This document shows positions 1 through 7,394 of a stretch of DNA of 64,000 nt, piece after piece. The stretch comes from Haloferax denitrificans ATCC 35960. GTDB taxonomy: Archaea; Halobacteriota; Halobacteria; Halobacteriales; Haloferacaceae. The stretch spans positions 1 to 64,000 of the forward strand of contig NZ_AOLP01000018.1 of the NCBI RefSeq assembly GCF_000337795.1, written 5' to 3'. The notes below the pieces were generated by a model, which made no database searches, was not told the DNA's origin, and was given only the letters and a program-made list of their open reading frames with translations. The position numbers and the translations under genes were made by a program. Positions within the stretch are counted from its first letter, which is position 1. Each line of letters starts with the position of its first letter.

Positions 1-172
1 CCGGGGATACATTTAACCTCGTTGATTTAGTGGCTCTGTGAGAAAAATAGACACGAGGCGTGCCATAACTTCACGCGCGGTCAGTTGTGACATCAATTCG
101 GTCGAGCGAGAAATCAATGTATTAGTTTCGCGCGCGTACGAAGCGTGGATAGAATCGACCCGTTGAAGTCGG

Positions 173-194
173 TTTATAACGGGTCGCTTTATAA
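173..194 (+). promoter_or_regulatory. Two TATA-box candidates upstream of tbp
   Basis: TTTATA at 173-178 and TTTATAA at 188-194. The second lies about 30 bases before the ATG at 223 and would give a nearly leaderless transcript; the first would give a leader of about 20 bases. The spacing fits archaeal promoters. Whether both are used is inference. Confidence 0.55.
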
Positions 195-222
195 GGCCGG
201 AGGTACGATTCACGTGCGAGCA

Positions 223-783
223 ATGAGTGGGCCGGCAGACTCCATCGAGATTCAGAACGTAGTCGCATCGACCGGGATCGGTCAGGAGCTCGACCTCGAA
301 GCCCTCGCCGACGACCTCCCCGGTGCAGATTTCAACCCGGACAACTTCCCGGGCCTCGTCTATCGCACCCAGGACCCGAAAGCCGCTGCGCTCATCTTCC
401 GTTCGGGGAAGATCGTGTGCACGGGTGCAAAGAGTATCGACGACGTGCACGACGCACTCGGCATTATCTTCGACAAGCTCCGCGAGCTTCAGATTCCCGT
501 CGACGACGAGCCAGAGATAACCGTCCAGAACATCGTCTCCAGCGCCGACCTCGGACACAACCTGAACCTGAACGCGCTGGCTATCGGTCTCGGACTCGAA
601 GACGTCGAGTACGAACCCGAGCAGTTCCCCGGTCTCGTCTACCGGATGGACGAGCCGAAAGTCGTCATCCTGCTTTTCGGTTCCGGAAAAATCGTTATCA
701 CCGGCGGAAAGCGGACGGACGACGCGGAAACCGCCGTCGAAGAGATCGTCGAGCGCATCGACGCGCTCGGCCTTCTCGGATAG
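223..783 (+). CDS. tbp: TATA-box binding protein (TBP)
   Basis: General transcription factor that binds promoter TATA boxes and recruits TFB and RNA polymerase. The 186-residue protein is the usual archaeal TBP core: two direct repeats of about 88 residues (roughly 8-91 and 98-183), each with the paired motifs FPGLVYR and SGKIV.TG that form the saddle. The ATG at 223 gives the canonical N-terminus; the open frame continues upstream to 145 but the extra residues look non-coding and contain the TATA boxes. Acidic C-terminal half and no extra domain. It reads toward a regulator gene that starts 85 bases downstream. Haloarchaea often carry several TBP paralogues; which one this is cannot be decided from the window alone. 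Confidence 0.97.
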   Translation: MSGPADSIEIQNVVASTGIGQELDLEALADDLPGADFNPDNFPGLVYRTQDPKAAALIFRSGKIVCTGAKSIDDVHDALGIIFDKLRELQIPVDDEPEITVQNIVSSADLGHNLNLNALAIGLGLEDVEYEPEQFPGLVYRMDEPKVVILLFGSGKIVITGGKRTDDAETAVEEIVERIDALGLLG

Positions 784-867
784 GCGCTTCCGAACCATCG
801 ATTTTTCGCCGCGTCGCAGGTGCGAACACCCATAAGTGTAAAATGCCGGATAGTCTAACGGAAGGAC

Positions 868-1650
868 ATGAGTGCGCGGGAGGACGTGGCGTTTCTCGTG
901 GGGTCACAGAGCAGGGAGGCGATTCTTCGAGCCTTGGCGGTCGAACCACGCCGACCGACAGAGCTCGCGGAACGCTGTGACTGCGCCCGAGAGACGGCAC
1001 AGCGGACACTCGCGGGGTTCTGTGACCGCGGATGGGCGAAGAAGGCCGATGGGTTGTATCACCTCACACCGGGGGGGACGATCGTCCACGAGCAGTACGA
1101 GCGGTTCACCGAGGCGGTCGAATGCGCCGACCGGATGAGCGAGTTTCTGGCGGACGCCGCAGAGATCTGTGAGGACGCTCCGCCCGGTGTCCTCGGTCAG
1201 ATGAACATCACGACCGCCGCGGACAACGACCCGCACGCGCCGCTTAACAGATATCTGACTATCGTCGGAAACGAGCCGGTCGACCGCTTCCGCGGTGTCG
1301 CGCCCATCGTGAGTCGCGTGTTCAACGAATCGGCCGAGGCGGTGCTGGGGGAGAACACCCGGATGGAACTCATCGTCGACCGCGGAGTCCTCGAACGGTC
1401 GATAGACGCCTATCCGGACTCCTTCGAGCGCGCGCGGGAGCTCGACCAGTTCGAGCTTCGAATCGCGGAGGAGAGCCTCGATTTCGGACTGCTGGTGGTC
1501 GACGGCCACGGCATCGTCTCCGCCTACGACGAACACAACAACCTGACGGCCCTCGTGGACGGCGACGCGCCGGAGGTCGTCTCGTGGGTCGAAAGCCTGT
1601 ACGAATCGGTCAGGTCGACGTCGGTCCCGGTCGACCGACTCGAACCGTGA
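868..1650 (+). CDS. Winged-helix transcriptional regulator, FilR1-like
   Basis: Predicted DNA-binding regulator of 260 residues. The first ~70 residues form an ArsR/MarR-like winged helix (REAILRAL, then RPTELAERC, recognition-helix segment ARETAQRTL, wing GLYHLTPGG). The rest matches the layout of the haloarchaeal family with a FilR1/DUF1724-type middle domain, a presumed ligand or signal domain. A TATA-like ATAAGTG at 833-839 sits about 30 bases before the ATG, so the transcript is probably leaderless. It faces orc1 convergently. Architecture resembles the regulator at 37919-38722, but the ligand and targets are unknown. Confidence 0.85.
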   Translation: MSAREDVAFLVGSQSREAILRALAVEPRRPTELAERCDCARETAQRTLAGFCDRGWAKKADGLYHLTPGGTIVHEQYERFTEAVECADRMSEFLADAAEICEDAPPGVLGQMNITTAADNDPHAPLNRYLTIVGNEPVDRFRGVAPIVSRVFNESAEAVLGENTRMELIVDRGVLERSIDAYPDSFERARELDQFELRIAEESLDFGLLVVDGHGIVSAYDEHNNLTALVDGDAPEVVSWVESLYESVRSTSVPVDRLEP

Positions 1651-1820
1651 GTCTTCGCCGTGAGAATCGTGACCGGGGCGGTCACGCGTGAATATTCCGG
1701 TCACGTGTCATTGCAATAAACTATAAGAGGCCGCTCTACGGAGGTACGCCTGCGGTGGTACAGCGTTCCCGCTAGCCGGTTCGGTCCTCACACGCCCCGG
1801 TCGAGATTCCGATTCTCCAA

Positions 1821-3026
1821 TCAGGTGTCCGTGTTCTCGATGAGGACGTCCCTCACCACGTCCGGATCTTCGAGAAGTTGGTGCTTGGTGTAGCTTCCTT
1901 CCGCGCTCCCGCCGCTGTGTTTCGACTGTTCGATGATGTCGAGAAAGGCGTGTTCTTTCAGGAGGTCTCGAACCCGCCGGAGTGACAGGCTATCGGAGCC
2001 CTGCTGTCGGCAGATGTTCTCGTAGACCTCGTAGACGCGGCTCGTTCGGAAGCCGTCTTGCTTTTCGTTCGAAAGCGAGAGGATAGCAAGCGCCTGCAAG
2101 ACGTAGCGAGAGTGCGGTGTCGACCCGCGAATCAGCTCGCGGAAGCGGTCGGTCTCCGCGCGCTGACGCGCCTGCGTGACGAAGTTCTCCTTGACGGTAC
2201 TCGCTCCCATCGACTGTGCGATTTCCCCCGCGTACCGTAAGATGTCGATCGCTTTCCGCGCGTCACCGTGTTCGCGGGCGGCGAGCGCCGCGGCCCGCGG
2301 AATGGTCGAGGGGTCTAACACGCCGTCGCGGAACGCGTCGCTCCGGGCGTCCATGATGTCGCGGAGCTGGTTCGCGTCGTACGGCGGGAAGACGAACTCG
2401 CGCTCGCAGAGGCTGGATTTCACCCGCTCGTCCATCCGGTCTTTGTACTGTATCTTGTTGCTGATACCGATGACACCGAGCTTACAGCCGGCGATTTTCC
2501 CTGCTTCACCGGCCCGCGAGAGTTGCATGAGGATATCGTCGTCGCTCAGTTTATCGATCTCGTCGAGGATGATGAGAACCACGTCGTACAGCGCGTCGAG
2601 GATGCGCCACAGCCGCTTGTAGTACGTCGACGTCGAAAGCCCCTTGTCGGGGACTTTAATCCCGGTAACCGCGGTGTCGTTGACGCTGTCGGCGATAGTC
2701 TGGACGGCCTGCGTTTCGGTCGTGTCCTGCGCGCAGTCCACGTAGGCGAACGTCGCTTTCACCCCCTCTTCTTCGGCCGTCTCGACGAGGCGCTGGGAGA
2801 CGTACTTCGCACAGAGCGACTTCCCTGTCCCCGTCTTCCCGTAGATGAGGACGTTGCTCGGGCTCTGTCCGAAGATGGCGGGGTTCACCGCGGTCGCGAG
2901 ATCCGAAATCTCGTCGTCGCGACCGACGATGCGACCCTCACCCGGGAGGTGGTTAATCTCCAACAACTCCTTGTTGGCGAAGATGGGGTCCTCTCGGGTG
3001 AAGAGGTCGTCGCTGGCGTTAGGCAT
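1821..3026 (-). CDS. orc1: Orc1/Cdc6 family replication initiator
   Basis: Origin-binding AAA+ ATPase that recognises ORB repeats and helps load the MCM helicase. 401 residues, usual for the family. Walker A GKTGTGKS is at 63-70 and Walker B LIILDEID at about 151-158; sensor-1 region GVIGISNK follows; the last ~90 residues fit the C-terminal winged helix (SRYVLQALAILSLS onward). The start codon at 3026 lies only 8 bases from the nearest ORB (3034-3054), so the gene reads away from the origin it presumably serves. The symbol follows family usage; haloarchaea have many orc paralogues and the exact number is not assigned here. Intact, no truncation seen. Confidence 0.96.
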   Translation of the reverse strand: MPNASDDLFTREDPIFANKELLEINHLPGEGRIVGRDDEISDLATAVNPAIFGQSPSNVLIYGKTGTGKSLCAKYVSQRLVETAEEEGVKATFAYVDCAQDTTETQAVQTIADSVNDTAVTGIKVPDKGLSTSTYYKRLWRILDALYDVVLIILDEIDKLSDDDILMQLSRAGEAGKIAGCKLGVIGISNKIQYKDRMDERVKSSLCEREFVFPPYDANQLRDIMDARSDAFRDGVLDPSTIPRAAALAAREHGDARKAIDILRYAGEIAQSMGASTVKENFVTQARQRAETDRFRELIRGSTPHSRYVLQALAILSLSNEKQDGFRTSRVYEVYENICRQQGSDSLSLRRVRDLLKEHAFLDIIEQSKHSGGSAEGSYTKHQLLEDPDVVRDVLIENTDT

Positions 3027-3033
3027 GTTCGCA

Positions 3034-3054
3034 ACACACCACGTTTCCGGTGAA
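3034..3054 (-). repeat. ORB 1 (inverted)
   Basis: Full-match origin-recognition box in inverted orientation, lying 8 bases upstream of the orc1 start codon and therefore inside the orc1 promoter. Confidence 0.9.
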
Positions 3055-3080
3055 AGGACTTACCATTCGACCCAGCACAC

Positions 3081-3101
3081 ACACACCACGTTTCCGGTGA
3101 A
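3081..3101 (-). repeat. ORB 2 (inverted)
   Basis: Second full-match inverted ORB, 47 bases from the first (start to start), preceded by a CACACA run. Confidence 0.9.
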
Positions 3102-3147
3102 CGGCTCCGAACCCCGGTCGTCGGTCCACACGAAACGGAGGTTTCAG

Positions 3148-3170
3148 TTCACCGGAAACACGGTGTGGGG
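3148..3170 (+). repeat. ORB 3 (variant, plus orientation, with G-string)
   Basis: TTCACCGGAAACACGGTGT followed by GGGG: two changes in the centre relative to the consensus and a G-string typical of extended ORBs. It points toward the AT-rich core, opposite to ORB 1 and 2. Confidence 0.85.
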
Positions 3171-3206
3171 GTTCTTCCCTGACCGCACGGAAACAGACTG
3201 CCCAGC

Positions 3207-3224
3207 TTTTGCCCCCGGGCAAAA
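3207..3224. repeat. Perfect palindrome TTTTGCCC-CC-GGGCAAAA
   Basis: 8-base arms around two bases, between ORB 3 and the AT-rich core. No gene ends here, so it is not an obvious terminator. Confidence 0.8.
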
Positions 3225-3372
3225 ACGAGGAGAGAGCGTCCGAAAGCGACGAGGCGAACGATATTCACACCTCTGACAGACCCGTAGTCACCACAGTAGA
3301 GTCAAGAACGGCCGACGACACGGCCGGTTCCGAGAATCAACGAGTCGCCCGGAAACACTCGACTGAGACGAC

Positions 3373-3408
3373 CTGTTCCGGTCGAACAGTACTCGAGTTT
3401 CGAGTACT
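3373..3408. repeat. Two overlapping palindromes at the edge of the AT-rich core
   Basis: CTGTTC-5-GAACAG at 3373-3389 overlaps by two bases with AGTACTCGA-3-TCGAGTACT at 3388-3408. Both are perfect. They directly abut the AT-rich segment that begins near 3407. Confidence 0.85.
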
Positions 3409-3480
3409 TTTTATCTTCACGAGTGTATCAATGGTCGGTAACACAAATAAACTATTTAATTGTTGTTATACGTGCTGTTC
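3404..3480. other. AT-rich segment, probable duplex-unwinding element
   Basis: The most AT-rich stretch of the origin, including runs such as AAATAAACTATTTAATTG near 3445-3462, in a surrounding of high GC. It lies between the left and right ORB groups, where the unwinding element of archaeal origins is found. Assignment is by position and composition. Confidence 0.7.
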
Positions 3481-3538
3481 TAACCACCGACGAGAGCCGA
3501 GTTGCCGTTCGACGCCCACTGACGGCCCGGCATGCTAA

Positions 3539-3557
3539 CTCACCGGAAACGTGGTGT
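3539..3557 (+). repeat. ORB 4
   Basis: Plus-oriented ORB; the first base of the core is C in place of T. First of the right-hand group. Confidence 0.9.
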
Positions 3558-3616
3558 CTCACATCGGTTCCGTAACCCGTGGCAGAAACCTCTGGAGAGT
3601 AGCTACGACGACTGTT

Positions 3617-3636
3617 TTCACCGGAAACGTGGTGTG
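3617..3636 (+). repeat. ORB 5
   Basis: Full-match plus-oriented ORB, 78 bases after ORB 4. Confidence 0.92.
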
Positions 3637-3740
3637 TTCGTTATAAGTGGACCGATTCGGCTGTATCCGGGGCGCACGGGAACGGTTCGAGTCGTCAGAC
3701 TCGCTTTCGGCCTCGGCTCCCACCGTCAGCCACTCACCAG

Positions 3741-3759
3741 TTCACCGGAAACGTGGTGT
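3741..3759 (+). repeat. ORB 6
   Basis: Full-match plus-oriented ORB, 124 bases after ORB 5. Confidence 0.92.
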
Positions 3760-3841
3760 TCGCGTGACTCCGTCCTTGCGAGCCACGTGCGAACTGACGG
3801 CTCCGTCGGTCGGTGCTACTCCCCGTTCCCTCACGCCGCAT

Positions 3842-3860
3842 TTCACCGGAAACGTGGTGT
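3842..3860 (+). repeat. ORB 7
   Basis: Full-match plus-oriented ORB, 101 bases after ORB 6. Confidence 0.92.
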
Positions 3861-3980
3861 CTGTCAGCGTTGCAACGTTCTTCGGCGAGTCGGCTCGCGG
3901 CGACGGCTTGCGGGACTACGTTCTCCGCTTGCCACTCTCGCACCGAGTCGGGTGATTCTCTCCCGAACGTCTCGCGCTAA

Positions 3981-3999
3981 TTCACCGGAAACGTGGTGT
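3981..3999 (+). repeat. ORB 8
   Basis: Full-match plus-oriented ORB, 139 bases after ORB 7. Confidence 0.92.
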
Positions 4000-4026
4000 C
4001 TCTGCCCGTCTCACCCGGACTCGCGA

Positions 4027-4048
4027 TTCACCGGAAGCGAGGTGTGGG
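4027..4048 (+). repeat. ORB 9 (variant with short G-string)
   Basis: TTCACCGGAAGCGAGGTGT followed by GGG: two core changes (A to G, T to A). Only 46 bases after ORB 8. Confidence 0.85.
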
Positions 4049-4084
4049 TCACCCGCGGTAACGACTCGCTGGGCAGTCTCCTCG

Positions 4085-4104
4085 TTCACCGGAAACGTGG
4101 TGTG
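4085..4104 (+). repeat. ORB 10
   Basis: Full-match plus-oriented ORB, the outermost right-hand copy, 58 bases after ORB 9. Confidence 0.92.
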
Positions 4105-4291
4105 CGTGCGACTCACGTGCATCCGGCTGTTCACGCATATCCGACTGTTCACACCCGAGCGTCCACGCCTCATCGCCACGCTCCGATACATCCGCGCCCG
4201 AGACGGCCTCGCGTCACAACGTTCACTCGCGACGGACTGTTTCGTTCCCGTGGCGTCAATGCAATTACCCAGGGGGACGAATCAGTGACGT

Positions 4292-4774
4292 ATGCGTGCG
4301 CTCAGTCGCGTGTGGGTGCGCCTCGGCGAGGCCGTGTTCGACCGCGGTGACGACGAGGAATGGTCCCTCGAACGCTCCCGTACGACGGAGACGCGGTGGT
4401 CGCGTTCGGGAGAGCGAGTCGACTGCTTTCGGTTCGACGACGGCTACGTGACCACTGTCCACTACGAAGACCGAGAGGTCACGTGGCAGTTGACGCCGGG
4501 ACAGGTCCCACTCGCGAGCGCGCTCGCGATGGCGAAACTCTACCTCGAACACGAACTGACGCCCCAGACCGACCCGGAGGGGCGACCGTTCGTGGGCCTC
4601 ACCGAGCGAGGCCCGGTTCAGGTCTTCGAGGAGATACCCTCGGAACCGGTCGAGTACGTCTACCTCGACGGCGTTCGGACCCTCGAAGAGTTCCCCGAGT
4701 TCCTCACCGTCGACGACGACTTCCGAGCCGTCTTCGACCGGATGGCCCCGGCGCGGTCGAGTACGTCTCGATAA
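4292..4774 (+). CDS. Hypothetical haloarchaeal protein
   Basis: 160 residues, family not recognised. The composition is that of a real haloarchaeal protein: acidic, with a mixed alpha/beta pattern (YVTTVHYEDREVTWQLTPG, then ASALAMAKLYLEHEL, EYVYLDG, and a final EFLTVDDDFRAVF). No signal peptide, membrane segment or cysteine motif. It is the first gene to the right of the origin and reads away from it. The ATG at 4292 is the first in-frame start. The opposite strand is also open over this stretch (4265-4852) but has poorer composition, so the plus frame is preferred. No function is proposed. Confidence 0.7.
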   Translation: MRALSRVWVRLGEAVFDRGDDEEWSLERSRTTETRWSRSGERVDCFRFDDGYVTTVHYEDREVTWQLTPGQVPLASALAMAKLYLEHELTPQTDPEGRPFVGLTERGPVQVFEEIPSEPVEYVYLDGVRTLEEFPEFLTVDDDFRAVFDRMAPARSSTSR

Positions 4775-4945
4775 CGTCGGGTCGACGCAGAACCGCTTCG
4801 ACGAAATCGAGTCGCGTCTTCTCGCCCCCCGTTCGCTCCCGTCGAACCCCAACTGCTCTCACCCGTGACGAGCGGGTTCTCCCGTCCGTCTCACGGACTC
4901 CCGGTGTCGCAAGCCGTTTCCCCGTCGCGGCCGTACCCGCGTTCG

Positions 4946-7066
4946 ATGACTGCCGAGGACGAGGACCCGGGTCCTCCCGACGGAGACGGCGACGGGACCG
5001 GCACGTCCCGAGACGTACTCGACCGGTTGGCCGATGCGACCGACGTATCCGATACTCCCGACGTATCTGACGTGGCCGACGTGTCCAGCGTGTCCGACGC
5101 GTCCCTTCCTGACGCGCCCCCGGCCGACGCGAACCAACCGAGCGACGCGGCTGACGGCGTCTCGCTCGCGTCGTTCTACGGGGCGCTCGAATCCGAGGGT
5201 CGCCCCGTCGCGACCGCCCAGCAGGTCGCCCGCCGTCTCGGGGTCTCGCAGGCGGACGCGATGGACGGACTCGACGCCCTCGCCGACGCGGGGCGGGTCC
5301 AGCGGGTGAACGTCGAGACCGACCCGGTCGTCTGGTACCCCACCGAGTGGGGCGAACTCGCTTCGCGCGAGCGGGTCGTCCTCTTCCCGAAGCGCCGCGA
5401 GGTCGTCGTCGACAATCCCACCCAGTACACGCGGGCGCGGCTCTCGCAGTTCGCGCACCTCGTCGACACCACCGGCGACCGCGAGGGTCGAGGCCGAGGC
5501 TACCTCTATCGAATCCGACAGGAAGACGTGTGGCAGGCCCCCTTCGACGACGTCGAGTCACTGCTCTCGATGCTCCGGTCGGTCCTTCCCGAGCGGTCGC
5601 CGCACCTCGAAGCGTGGGTCGAAGACCAGTGGAAGCGCGCCCACCAGTTCCGGCTCTACTCTCACGAGGAGGGATACACCGTGCTCGAAGCCGCCACCGA
5701 GAGTCTGATGGGCAACGTCGCGCTCCAGAAACTCGACGACGACCACGTCTACGCGCCCATCTCGGACACGGAGGCGTGGGTCAGAGACGAGGAAATCGCG
5801 GCGATAAAGCGCATCCTCTACGACGCGGGCTACCCCGTCGAGGACGACCGCGACCTCGAAGAGGGCGAGGAACTCGACGTCACGCTCGGCGTCGACCTCC
5901 GCGACTACCAGCGTGACTGGGTCGACCGATTCGTCGACCAGCGCGCCGGCGTCCTCGTGGGACCGCCCGGCGCGGGGAAGACAATCGCCGGCATCGGCGC
6001 GCTCGCCGCGGTCGGCGGCGAGACGCTGATTCTCGTTCCGAGCCGCGAACTCGCCCGCCAGTGGCGCGAGGAACTGCTCTCGACGACCGACCTCGACGAG
6101 GACCAAATCGGCGAGTACCACGGCGGCGCGAAGGAGATTCGCCCCGTCACCATCGCCACCTACCAGACCGCCGGGATGGACCGCCACCGCTCGCTTTTCG
6201 ACTCGCGCCGCTGGGGGCTCATCATCTACGACGAGGCCCACCACATCCCGAGTCGCGTCTTCCAGCGGAGCGCCGACCTCCAGTCCAAACACCGCCTCGG
6301 GCTGTCGGCGACGCCCATCCGCGAGGACGACAAAGAGGCCGAGATTTTCACGCTCATCGGCCCGCCCATCGGCACCGACTGGGGGAAGCTCTTCGACGCC
6401 GGCTACGTTCAGGAGCCCGAAGTCGAGATTCGCTACGTGGAGTGGGGAAGCGACATGGCCAGAAACGAATGGGCCTCCAGCGACGGCCGCGAGCGGCACA
6501 TGCTCGCCGCGATGAACCCCGGCAAGATATTCGAGATCCGTCGGCTCCGCGCCCGCCACGCCGACTCGAAGACGCTCGTCTTCGTCGACTATCTCGACCA
6601 GGGCGAGGCGATTTCCGAGGCGCTCGACGTGCCGTTCGTCAGCGGCGAGACCCGCCACCACCGCCGCGAGGCGTACTTCGAGGCGTTCCGCACCGGCGAC
6701 CTCGACACGCTCGTCATCTCCCGCATCGGCGACGAGGGAATCGACCTCCCGAACGCCGGACTCGCAATCGTCGCCTCCGGCCTCGGCGGCTCTCGCCGGC
6801 AGGGCTCTCAGCGCGCCGGCCGAACCATGCGCCCGACGGGGAGCGCGCTCGTCTACGTGCTCGCCACCCGCGGGACCAGCGAGGAGGACTTCGCCCAGCG
6901 TCAGATGCAACACCTCGCCGGGAAGGGCATCCGCGTCCGGGAGACGAGCTCTGACGACCTCGACACCGAGTCGAACGGTGGCGACACCGACGCCGAGGGC
7001 GACGAGTCGGACGACTCCGAGTCAACATCTCCAGACGACTCCGAGTCGGCGACGACAGACGAGTAA
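4946..7066 (+). CDS. rad25: XPB/Rad25-type DNA helicase
   Basis: Superfamily 2 ATP-dependent helicase of the XPB class, likely acting in DNA repair or transcription. 706 residues from the ATG at 4946; the frame is open to 4865 but those residues look non-coding. Order: an acidic low-complexity N-terminus with repeated DVSD/VSD units (about 25-75), a helix-turn-helix-like region (VARRLGVSQADAMDGL), a middle domain, then the helicase core. Walker A GPPGAGKT is near 339, DEAH at 429-432, motif III SAT followed by the XPB-specific RED loop at 459-461, and motif VI QRAGR at 622-626. A Ser/Asp-rich acidic tail closes the protein. No XPD or Bax1/XPG partner is adjacent. Confidence 0.93.
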   Translation: MTAEDEDPGPPDGDGDGTGTSRDVLDRLADATDVSDTPDVSDVADVSSVSDASLPDAPPADANQPSDAADGVSLASFYGALESEGRPVATAQQVARRLGVSQADAMDGLDALADAGRVQRVNVETDPVVWYPTEWGELASRERVVLFPKRREVVVDNPTQYTRARLSQFAHLVDTTGDREGRGRGYLYRIRQEDVWQAPFDDVESLLSMLRSVLPERSPHLEAWVEDQWKRAHQFRLYSHEEGYTVLEAATESLMGNVALQKLDDDHVYAPISDTEAWVRDEEIAAIKRILYDAGYPVEDDRDLEEGEELDVTLGVDLRDYQRDWVDRFVDQRAGVLVGPPGAGKTIAGIGALAAVGGETLILVPSRELARQWREELLSTTDLDEDQIGEYHGGAKEIRPVTIATYQTAGMDRHRSLFDSRRWGLIIYDEAHHIPSRVFQRSADLQSKHRLGLSATPIREDDKEAEIFTLIGPPIGTDWGKLFDAGYVQEPEVEIRYVEWGSDMARNEWASSDGRERHMLAAMNPGKIFEIRRLRARHADSKTLVFVDYLDQGEAISEALDVPFVSGETRHHRREAYFEAFRTGDLDTLVISRIGDEGIDLPNAGLAIVASGLGGSRRQGSQRAGRTMRPTGSALVYVLATRGTSEEDFAQRQMQHLAGKGIRVRETSSDDLDTESNGGDTDAEGDESDDSESTSPDDSESATTDE

Positions 7067-7106
7067 TCACCCCGTCGTCGGGCGCTTCGCCGCCCGGAAT
7101 GAGAAT

Positions 7107-7114
7107 TCTTAAGT
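7107..7114 (+). promoter_or_regulatory. TATA-like box of tRNA-Tyr
   Basis: TCTTAAGT about 27-34 bases before the tRNA 5' end, in an AT-rich patch. Position fits the archaeal tRNA promoter. Confidence 0.5.
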
Positions 7115-7140
7115 CTACCCGTAGATTGAGATTCTCTTGA

Positions 7141-7214
7141 CCGCTCTTAGCTCAGCCTGGCAGAGCAGCCGACTGTAGATCGGCTTGTCCCCCGTTCAAA
7201 TCGGGGAGAGCGGA
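7141..7214 (+). tRNA. tRNA-Tyr (anticodon GTA)
   Basis: Acceptor stem CCGCTCT (7141-7147) pairs with AGAGCGG (7207-7213), discriminator A at 7214. Anticodon stem GCCGA/TCGGC encloses loop CTGTAGA with GTA at 7175-7177. T arm CCCCC-GTTCAAAT-CGGGG is complete. C1-G72 is the archaeal tRNA-Tyr identity pair. CCA is not encoded and no intron is seen. Confidence 0.96.
7194..7214 (+). repeat. Direct repeat, copy 1 (tRNA-Tyr 3' end)
   Basis: 21-base segment GTTCAAATCGGGGAGAGCGGA covering the T loop to the discriminator. An identical copy lies at 7312-7332, 118 bases downstream. tRNA 3' ends are common integrase attachment sites. Confidence 0.9.
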
Positions 7215-7226
7215 CTGAACTTCAAC

Positions 7227-7256
7227 ACCCGCGAGCGTAGCGAGCGGTGTTGAATG
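7227..7256. repeat. Hairpin downstream of tRNA-Tyr
   Basis: CAACACC and GGTGTTG arms around a CG-rich interior (CGCGAGCGTAGCGAGC), able to form a long imperfect stem 13 bases after the tRNA. May terminate or mark the processed end of the tRNA transcript. Confidence 0.6.
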
Positions 7257-7271
7257 TGAAGGACTCCTCGA

Positions 7272-7323
7272 CCCGATTTGAGCAGCGAGCAACGCGAAGC
7301 GTTGCGAGTGAGTTCAAATCGGG
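7272..7323. repeat. Nested hairpins including an inverted tRNA T-arm fragment
   Basis: Outer arms CCCGATTTGA (7272-7281) and TCAAATCGGG (7314-7323) are perfect complements; the right arm lies in the duplicated tRNA end and the left arm is an inverted third copy of it. Inside is a second perfect hairpin CAACGC-GAA-GCGTTG at 7290-7304. Confidence 0.75.
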
Positions 7324-7332
7324 GAGAGCGGA
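7312..7332 (+). repeat. Direct repeat, copy 2 (displaced tRNA-Tyr 3' end)
   Basis: Exact 21-base copy of the tRNA-Tyr 3' end without the rest of the tRNA. With copy 1 it brackets 97 bases, too short for an element, as would remain after an excision or an internal deletion. Confidence 0.85.
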
Positions 7333-7394
7333 TTCTCTCAACGTTGCAACTCAGAGAGCGGACCGTCTTCGCTCGCATTGGCTGATTCACTCCG

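Larger units (their letters stand above)
3027..4291. other. Chromosomal replication origin (oriC) region
   Basis: A 1.27-kb gene-free stretch beside orc1. It holds ten copies of an ORB with core TTCACCGGAAACGTGGTGT: three near orc1 (3034-3168) and seven on the far side (3539-4104), flanking an AT-rich core at about 3400-3480 that is the likely unwinding element. Two ORBs next to orc1 are inverted relative to the seven distal ones, the arrangement typical of archaeal origins. Perfect palindromes sit at 3207-3224, 3373-3389 and 3388-3408. A degenerate tandem repeat with core TCCGRCTGTTCAC lies at about 4120-4152. The open frames here are low quality and interrupted by the repeats, so no gene is called. 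Confidence 0.93.

Noticed and set aside
13-798. Long minus-strand open frame over tbp
   Set aside because: It is the mirror of the TBP gene, common in GC-rich DNA; the TBP repeats on the plus strand are certain.
3209-3538. Small open frame across the AT-rich origin core
   Set aside because: Composition is unlike haloarchaeal proteins, it runs across palindromes and the AT-rich core, and no start signal is seen.
3034-4104. CRISPR-like repeat array
   Set aside because: Repeats of about 20 bases occur in both orientations with very uneven spacing and match origin-recognition boxes; no cas genes are present.
3532-4350. Open frame of 272 codons across the right ORB group
   Set aside because: The frame contains repeated translations of the ORBs (HRKRGV), so it is an artefact of the repeats.
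4704-5561. Arg-rich minus-strand frame over the XPB gene
   Set aside because: Highly basic and repetitive, opposite of halophilic protein composition.
7194-7332. Complete integrated element at tRNA-Tyr
   Set aside because: Only 97 bases lie between the repeats and no integrase is nearby, so only a scar or site can be claimed.
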